This document shows positions 56,803-64,000 of a stretch of 64,000 nt of DNA, piece by piece (within the stretch, counting starts at the first letter, position 1; each line of letters begins with the position of its first letter). The position numbers and the translations under genes were made by a program. This stretch comes from Fidelibacterota bacterium (lineage in GTDB: Bacteria > Pseudomonadota > Alphaproteobacteria > Rhodospirillales > Rhodospirillaceae): positions 36,218 through 100,217 of the forward strand of contig CANJRA010000008.1 in assembly GCA_947476625.1 (NCBI GenBank), given 5' to 3'. Under the pieces are notes generated by a model. That model was not told where the DNA came from. It ran no database searches and was given only the letters and a program-made list of their open reading frames with translations.

Positions 56803-57222
56803 ATGGCCGCCAAACTCGACCGCGACACCCTGGAAGCCACCTTCAGGGCCGCCGTGTCCAAAGTGCGCAAAGCCGACATCGCCAAAGTCATTGGGCGCTC
56901 GCCGACTTTGCGCAGGTTCGTCCGCGGCCCCCTCGCCGATCTCGCGGGTGATGTGACGACCCTGATGGCCATGGTGAAGGACTATGCTGCCGGGAATTAC
57001 CGCGAGGTGCCCGAGAAAACTATTTTCGCTGCAACCGCAGTGCTTCTTTATATCTTCAATCCGTTCGACTTGATTCCCGATCTCGTCCCGGGGATTGGCC
57101 TCTTGGACGACGCGGCGGTTCTGACAATGGTCGTGCGCGCCATTCAGTCCGATGTCCAAAATTATCGCAGCTGGACCCAGAAGTTCGCCCGCCGGGTACG
57201 GCAAATCGCGGCGCGGATCTAA
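56803..57222 (+). CDS. DUF1232 (YkvA-like) family protein
   Basis: A 139-residue protein whose C-terminal half holds the DUF1232 hallmark around YIFNPFDLIPDLVPGIGLLDDAAVLTMVV (about 84-112, quoted in pieces: FNPFDLIPDLVPGIG and LDDAAVL), including a short hydrophobic segment, probably membrane associated. The N-terminal 50 residues are basic and helical. The function of the family is not established. The ATG at 56803 has GAGGAG 7 nt before it and is preferred to an upstream in-frame codon at 56788. Its stop overlaps the dnaE stop on the other strand (shared CTAA). An FNR-like palindrome lies just upstream. Confidence 0.85.
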   Translation: MAAKLDRDTLEATFRAAVSKVRKADIAKVIGRSPTLRRFVRGPLADLAGDVTTLMAMVKDYAAGNYREVPEKTIFAATAVLLYIFNPFDLIPDLVPGIGLLDDAAVLTMVVRAIQSDVQNYRSWTQKFARRVRQIAARI

Positions 57223-60200
57223 AACTCCCGCATCTCCACGACCCCAGGCACGTTCTTAAGGCCCGACAGCGTCTTTGACTGGATCGCATAGCCGCCAGGC
57301 AGCGCTACCTCAACAACATGGCCGTTCGAGCGCGCCAGAAGGATGACACGGCCCTTGCCGCGCCCGTCCTGCTCAAACAATTCACGGATTTCGTCGACCG
57401 GCAAATCAGGGGTAACCCTGATCTTCAAGTTTCGCACCCGCGCGGCCATCGCCTTTTCGAGAGAGTCGACACGGCTGGCAAGCAGCCTGATTTTATCTTC
57501 TTCCATCTGCGCATCAAGTGTCAGAAGAACAGGCGCATCGGCCTCTAACAAATCGCGCGATGCCGCCAGAACTTCGGAGAACATCATCACCTCGAACGAG
57601 CCGGTTTCATCCGACAGCATCACAAACGCATATTTATTGCCGCGCTTCCCAACACGTTCGCGTTTAGCACCAATAGTTCCTGCCATTCTGATAGGTGTCG
57701 CGCAATCCTGCGCCGTGAGGTTGGGCAAGTCGCGCGCTTTCACAACCTTCAGGGATTCCAGTGTGCCGGAATAGGCATCAAGCGGATGCGCCGAAAGATA
57801 GAAACCGATGGCTTCGTGTTCGTAACTTAGCCGCTCCGTTGGCCGCCAATCTTGAACATTGGGCAAAGACACCTTGTTGCTGGAACTATCTTCACTACCA
57901 AACAGGCTTACTTGTTTCGAAGCACGATCGCTGGCCTTGCTTTGCGCGTGACGCAAAATTCCCTCGATGCCGTCAAACACCTGTGCGCGATGCGAATGAA
58001 TGCTGTCCAAAGCACCGGCTTTCACCAGATTTTCCAACAAGCGTTTGTTGATGACTGCCCCGTCCAGCCGGTTGGCGAAATCGTGCAGGTCTTTGAAAGG
58101 CCCACATCTACTCCGCGCAGCCACCAAGGCCTCCATTGCACCAGCGCCCACATTTCTGACAGCTGCCAAGGCATATCGGATCGCTCGGCCTTCCACTGCA
58201 AAAACCACATCTGACTTATTCACATCTGGCGGAAGCAACGGAATTTTGAGGCGGTCCAGTTCGGTACGGAAGAAGGCAAGTTTATCCGTGTTGTGCATAT
58301 CGAGCGTCATCGAGGCTGCTATGAACTCGACCGGATAGTTGGCTTTCAAATAAGCGGTTTGATAGGCCACCAGCGCATAGGCCGCGGCGTGAGATTTATT
58401 GAAGCCATAGCCCGCGAATTTTTCGATGGTATCGAAAATATGGGACGCTTTATCTTTACTGAGACCGCGTGCCGAAGCGCCGTCGGTAAAGTTGGTGCGC
58501 TGCGCATCCATCTCGGACTTGATCTTTTTACCCATCGCGCGGCGCAGAAGGTCGGCGCCGCCGAGGCTGTAGCCTGAGAGAATCTGCGCAGCCTGCATGA
58601 CCTGCTCCTGATAGACCATGATCCCGTAAGTCTCTTTCAGGATCGGCTCCAGCGTCTCATGCATATAGTCGATCGGCTCGCGGCCGTGTTTGCGGTTAAT
58701 AAAGCTGTGGATGTTATCCATCGGACCTGGCCGATAGAGTGCCACCACCGCGATAAGATCCTCGAAGACGTCGGGCTTTAGTTTGCGCAAGACATCGCGC
58801 ATGCCCGTACTTTCAAACTGGAACACCCCCGCCGCATCGGCCCTCTGTAAAAGCGTAAAGGTTGGCGCGTCGTCTAGCGGCAGCGTCTCAAGATTGATAT
58901 CGATGCCGCGGCTCTTGATAAGCTTCACCGCACGGTCGAGGACTGTTAGCGTCTTCAGACCAAGAAAGTCGAACTTCACCAGCCCCGCTTGTTCCACCCA
59001 CTTCATATTGAACTGCGTCACCGGCATATCCGAGCCGGGATCGCGGTAGAGCGGTACCAGCTCATCCAATGGCCGGTCACCGATAACGAGACCGGCAGCA
59101 TGCGTGGACGCGTGGGCGTAGAGGCCTTCCAGCTTCAACGACAGATCGAGCAAATGCCGAACGTTATCGTCAGCTTCACGCAGGCGCTGAAGCTCGGGCT
59201 CGGCCTCGATCGCCTCCTTCAACATCACCGGCGCTGCAGGATTGTTCGGCACCATCTTACAAATTTTATCGACATATCCGAGCGGCATTTCCAACACGCG
59301 GCCAACGCCGCGCAGTACTGCGCGTGCCTGCAACTTTCCAAACGTGATGATTTGCGCTACGCGGTCGCGGCCATACTCGTGCTGCACATAGCGGATAACC
59401 TCTTCCCGCCGGTCCTGGCAGAAGTCGATATCGAAGTCGGGCATGGACACGCGCTCGGGATTAAGGAAGCGCTCGAACAGAAGATTGAACCGCAAGGGAT
59501 CGAGGTCGGTAATTGTCAGCACCCAAGCGACCACGGATCCAGCGCCCGAACCGCGACCCGGTCCTACCGGAATACCATGCCCCTTAGCCCACTGGATAAA
59601 GTCAGCGACGATCATGAAATAACCGGCGAAGCCCATCTTTACGATCATGGCGACTTCGTATTCCAGCCGCTCGCGATAAGGTTTGGCTGCGGCGATGCGT
59701 TCGTCGTCAGTCATGTCCGGCTTGTAAACATGCGTCAGCAAACGACGCTCAAGACCGGCCACCACCAATTCGCGCAAAGCTTCCTCTTCGGTACGGTCGC
59801 CGGTTTTAGGCGAACGCGGCAAGATCGGCTTACGCTCGCTGACCTTGAAGGCGCAACGCTGGGCAACGACCAGCGTATTCTCCACCGCCTCCGGAATGTC
59901 GGCAAACAGCGCCGCCATTTCTTCGGCGCTTTTAAAGCGGTGATCGGGCGTCAGGCGGCGACGATTGTGAACCGATACGAAGGATTTCTCCGCAAGACAT
60001 ATGAGGGCGTCATGCGCCGCAAACATGCCTTCATCGGCGAAGAAACATTCATTCGTTGCCACAAGCGGAATGTCGTGGGTATAGGCCATATCGAGCAACG
60101 CAGGTTCGAGGCGCTCCTCGGACTTCAAGCCATGGCGCATGAGTTCGATATAAAGGCGGTTCGGAAACATGGCTTTGAGGCGTGCCAATATTTCCTCGGC

Positions 60201-60695
60201 TTTGGGCCGCTGTCCTTCCAACAAATACCTGCCGAGTGTCCCCGCAGGTCCGCCGGTCAGCGCGATCAAACCTGCGCTATGAGCGGCAACCTCTACCCAA
60301 CTGACCTGAGGCGTTTCGCCGGTAGTCGTTTCGAGAAAGGCCTTACTCACGAGCTTGATGAGGTGCGCGTAGCCTTCAGCGTTCTGCACCAGGAGAACAA
60401 GCTGGTCCGGTTCCGGCAGCCTGCCGCCACCCTGACTATGTCCGGTTTGCACGTCTTCGCGGCGCACGGAAATCTGACAGCCGATAATCGGCTGAACACC
60501 CGCCTTTGCGCACTCGCTCGAAAATTCGAGCGCGCCGAAAAGATTGCGCGTGTCTGTCAGCGCGACCGCCGGCATGGCATTAGCCACGCAAAGCGCCGCG
60601 AGCTTTCCTACCTTGATGGCACCTTCGGCCATTGAGTAAGCCGAATGCACCCGAAGGTGTACAAACGGAGCGTGATGAGATGTCGAAGAATCCAT
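57219..60695 (-). CDS. dnaE: DNA polymerase III alpha subunit
   Basis: Replicative polymerase, 1158 residues from the chosen start. Domain order: an N-terminal PHP domain (FVHLRVHSAYSMAEG at the start), the palm with the catalytic aspartates in MPDFDIDFCQDRREEVIRY (about 420), GPGRGSGAGSVVAW before it, fingers with GIMVYQEQVMQAAQILSGY and GYGFNKSHAAAYALVAYQ, then an OB-fold and C-terminal domain with RMAGTIGAKRERVGKRGNKY. It is the housekeeping DnaE1 type; imuA, imuB and dnaE2 are absent. The ATG at 60695 is taken; a GTG at 60713 is possible and neither has a strong ribosome site. DnaA boxes lie upstream. Confidence 0.97.
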   Translation of the reverse strand: MDSSTSHHAPFVHLRVHSAYSMAEGAIKVGKLAALCVANAMPAVALTDTRNLFGALEFSSECAKAGVQPIIGCQISVRREDVQTGHSQGGGRLPEPDQLVLLVQNAEGYAHLIKLVSKAFLETTTGETPQVSWVEVAAHSAGLIALTGGPAGTLGRYLLEGQRPKAEEILARLKAMFPNRLYIELMRHGLKSEERLEPALLDMAYTHDIPLVATNECFFADEGMFAAHDALICLAEKSFVSVHNRRRLTPDHRFKSAEEMAALFADIPEAVENTLVVAQRCAFKVSERKPILPRSPKTGDRTEEEALRELVVAGLERRLLTHVYKPDMTDDERIAAAKPYRERLEYEVAMIVKMGFAGYFMIVADFIQWAKGHGIPVGPGRGSGAGSVVAWVLTITDLDPLRFNLLFERFLNPERVSMPDFDIDFCQDRREEVIRYVQHEYGRDRVAQIITFGKLQARAVLRGVGRVLEMPLGYVDKICKMVPNNPAAPVMLKEAIEAEPELQRLREADDNVRHLLDLSLKLEGLYAHASTHAAGLVIGDRPLDELVPLYRDPGSDMPVTQFNMKWVEQAGLVKFDFLGLKTLTVLDRAVKLIKSRGIDINLETLPLDDAPTFTLLQRADAAGVFQFESTGMRDVLRKLKPDVFEDLIAVVALYRPGPMDNIHSFINRKHGREPIDYMHETLEPILKETYGIMVYQEQVMQAAQILSGYSLGGADLLRRAMGKKIKSEMDAQRTNFTDGASARGLSKDKASHIFDTIEKFAGYGFNKSHAAAYALVAYQTAYLKANYPVEFIAASMTLDMHNTDKLAFFRTELDRLKIPLLPPDVNKSDVVFAVEGRAIRYALAAVRNVGAGAMEALVAARSRCGPFKDLHDFANRLDGAVINKRLLENLVKAGALDSIHSHRAQVFDGIEGILRHAQSKASDRASKQVSLFGSEDSSSNKVSLPNVQDWRPTERLSYEHEAIGFYLSAHPLDAYSGTLESLKVVKARDLPNLTAQDCATPIRMAGTIGAKRERVGKRGNKYAFVMLSDETGSFEVMMFSEVLAASRDLLEADAPVLLTLDAQMEEDKIRLLASRVDSLEKAMAARVRNLKIRVTPDLPVDEIRELFEQDGRGKGRVILLARSNGHVVEVALPGGYAIQSKTLSGLKNVPGVVEMREF

Positions 60696-60745
60696 GCCGC
60701 TAGAATTCCACACCCGGTAAGGTCACGTCACCCTCGCCGCGCAGG

Positions 60746-60762
60746 TTATCCACATATCCACA
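60746..60762 (+). promoter_or_regulatory. Two tandem DnaA boxes upstream of dnaE
   Basis: TTATCCACA (60746-60754) is a perfect match to the consensus DnaA box, and the overlapping ATATCCACA (60754-60762) differs by one base. They lie 33-50 nt before the possible GTG start and 51-68 nt before the ATG start of dnaE, in the only gap available for its promoter. Confidence 0.6.
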
Positions 60763-60771
60763 GGAAGAATG

Positions 60772-61986
60772 TTAAGCGGCCGTTTTACCCGCGCGCGTTG
60801 CAGGGTCGCCAATTTGGCTTTGAATCCGCAAAATATCGACACTCGCGCTTTCAACACTGCTCTTTAGATCAGAAATCGCGGTTTTGGCCGTTTCAAGGTC
60901 TGGCGCCTCGGTTTCGATCGTTCGCGCGATTTCACCGGCGCGGATCGCACCAAATTGAGCGCAGACGCTTTTCAGGTCATGAGCCGCACGCCTGGCCTTG
61001 GCAAAATCGCCGGCATCGAGATGCCGATCGATATCCGCCAGGTATTGATCCATGGCCGCGACGCAGCGCGTTAACAGGTTGCGCATCAATTCTGCGCCAA
61101 GGCCTTCATATAGCCCATCGATGCGCTGGCGGTCGAAGAGCGGCAGATCGACAGCCAGTTGCTTTTCATCCGCCATCTCTGCCGAAACGCTCGCCAGGGG
61201 GCGCTCGGTGCCGCGCCCGTGATCAATAAGGGTTTTTATTTCGTGCGCTAGCACGCTCCATTCGATCGGTTTCGTCACAACCGTGTCACAACCGGCTTCG
61301 AGGTAACGCAAACGGTTTTCGGGAATTGCGTCGGCCGTCAACGCAATAATCGGCGTCGCTGCGATAGATGCTGCGGCGCGGCGGATGATGCGCACCGCTT
61401 CCGTGCCATCCATGACCGGCATCTGCATGTCCATCAGGATAATGTCGAATTTCTCGCTCTCGACTTTTTCGACCGCCAGCTTCCCGTTTTCGACCACGGT
61501 GACGGCATGACCCCACATCTTCATGACTTCGTATACCAAGAACTGAGTCGTCGTATTGTCCTCGGCCAGGAGGATATTAAGTTTGTGGCCTTTCAGGACA
61601 TCGCCGATACGCGCCGGGGTGATCGCGAAGCGGTGTTCGATTTTCTCGGCCAGACCGGGGAGGAAGCTGATGTTGAATATGAAGATCGAGCCCACGCCTT
61701 GCGTGCTTTGCGCCTCGATGGTGCCGCCCATGGCTTCAACGATCTGTTTGCAGATATTAAGGCCAAGACCGGTGCCGCCGAACCGCCGTGAGGTGGAACT
61801 ATCTTCCTGCTCGAAAGGTCTGAAGAGCCGCCGCTGTGCATCGGGCGACATGCCGATACCCGTATCTATCACTTCGAACTGGGACAAGATCATTCCGTCG
61901 CCGCGCGACGTCTGACGGCAGCGGACGGCGACTGCGCCGGTATCCGTAAACTTCAGGGAGTTGCCGACTGTGCGTATGAGCTTGGA
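60772..61986 (-). pseudogene. 5'-truncated hybrid sensor histidine kinase (partial HATPase, receiver, HPt)
   Basis: The frame begins inside the ATPase domain: the end of the N box (KLIRTVGNSLKFTDTG, near 61983-61938) is followed by the G1 box VIDTGIGM, the F box and G2 box GGTGLGL. A receiver domain follows, with the phospho-acceptor aspartate in IILMDMQMPVMDG and the conserved ALTAD and TKP. It ends in an HPt domain with the histidine in RRAAHDLKSVCAQFGA. Sensor, transmembrane and dimerisation/phospho-acceptor-histidine parts are missing; a stop codon at 61999-62001 and unrelated sequence lie upstream. An ATG at 61893 has no ribosome site. The kinase cannot work alone. A freestanding receiver-HPt protein could in theory be made. 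Confidence 0.85.
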
Positions 61987-62056
61987 TCGACGTGATGATC
62001 AGGCCCGCGGCCGCAATGACGGTCAGGACCATTCGCGAATGAGCGGATTTACGCAT
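61987..62056 (-). pseudogene. 5' stub of an unknown exported protein joined to the kinase remnant
   Basis: An ATG at 62056 has a good AAAGGAG ribosome site about 8 nt upstream and starts a typical signal peptide, MRKSAHSRMVLTVIAAAGL. After about 22 codons the frame enters sequence that encodes the histidine kinase in another frame, so the rest of the gene is lost. The open frame continues to 61799 only as an out-of-frame reading of the kinase. It lies 42 nt after the RND pump gene and was probably the next gene of a metal-efflux operon (inference). Confidence 0.6.
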
Positions 62057-62097
62057 GGCTCTCTCTCCTTTGTTAACAGTGGATGATCCAGCGCCAC

Positions 62098-64000
<1,903 letters not shown>

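Noticed and set aside
58989..60635. 548-codon open frame on the plus strand inside dnaE
   Set aside because: It is fully antisense to dnaE, has no recognisable domain or ribosome site, and follows from the codon bias of a GC-rich gene. Similar long antisense frames occur over lpxA/fabZ (43837-45186) and bamA (47418-48632).

Overview
The window is a chromosomal segment of an alphaproteobacterium. Three things point there. The first is conserved gene order: tpiA-secG-pyrG-kdsA-eno-ftsB-pdhABC-lpd-lipA; trpGDC-moaC-moeA-lexA; gltX-gltA; lpxB-lpxI-lpxA-fabZ-lpxD-skp-bamA-rseP-dxr-cdsA-uppS-frr-pyrH-tsf-rpsB; dnaE. The second is a pyruvate dehydrogenase E1 beta subunit that carries its own lipoyl domain. 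The third is a GAAC-N7-GAAC LexA box, the alphaproteobacterial SOS motif, in front of lexA. LpxI rather than LpxH in the lipid A pathway fits too. I cannot name a genus from sequence alone.

Layout. 0-3.2 kb: a GNAT acetyltransferase cut by the window edge, then a minus-strand cluster dapA-smpB-Moco oxidoreductase-glutathione peroxidase. 3.4-7.5 kb: cell-wall genes, namely a soluble lytic transglycosylase facing an overlapping bactofilin/M23 peptidase pair. 7.8-9.1 kb: pgpA-cinA, plus a small cysteine-rich protein. 9.2-16.3 kb: ratA, lipA, lpdA, pdhC, pdhB, pdhA and ftsB. 16.5-19.3 kb: a two-gene periplasmic molybdenum hydroxylase (iorA/iorB type) placed between ftsB and eno. 19.5-25.4 kb: eno, a UPF0114 membrane protein, kdsA, pyrG, secG, tpiA. 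25.6-34.4 kb: ppiD, trpE, an opposite-strand polysaccharide-deacetylase-like gene, then trpG-trpD-trpC-moaC-moeA with overlapping ends. 34.5-38.8 kb: an internally shortened DUF1428 gene, lexA, an exported dienelactone-hydrolase-like protein, and comEC interrupted by three in-frame stop codons. 38.9-41.7 kb: gltX, gltA. 41.8-56.5 kb: the lipid A/outer-membrane/isoprenoid/translation supercluster, all on the minus strand. 56.8-60.7 kb: a DUF1232 gene convergent with dnaE. 60.8-64.0 kb: a rearranged region holding a 5'-truncated hybrid histidine kinase, the first codons of an unknown exported protein, the C-terminal half of a CzcA/CusA-type RND pump and the left end of an IS3-family element.

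How the genes work together. LipA, Lpd and PdhABC make and lipoylate the pyruvate dehydrogenase that feeds gltA. kdsA, lpxA/B/D/I, fabZ, skp, bamA and rseP build the outer membrane. dxr, cdsA, uppS and pgpA supply lipid and undecaprenyl carriers. moaC and moeA make the molybdenum cofactor needed by the two molybdoenzymes in the window.

Most of the window is ordinary housekeeping DNA. I did not find a convincing new multi-gene system. The most unusual items are comEC with three nonsense codons in one otherwise uninterrupted 705-codon frame, the deleted DUF1428 gene with an intact promoter, DnaA boxes before dnaE, an FNR/FixK-type palindrome between rpsB and the DUF1232 gene, a cluster of GANTC sites before ftsB, and the chimeric right end. 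No rRNA, tRNA, CRISPR array or prophage was seen.
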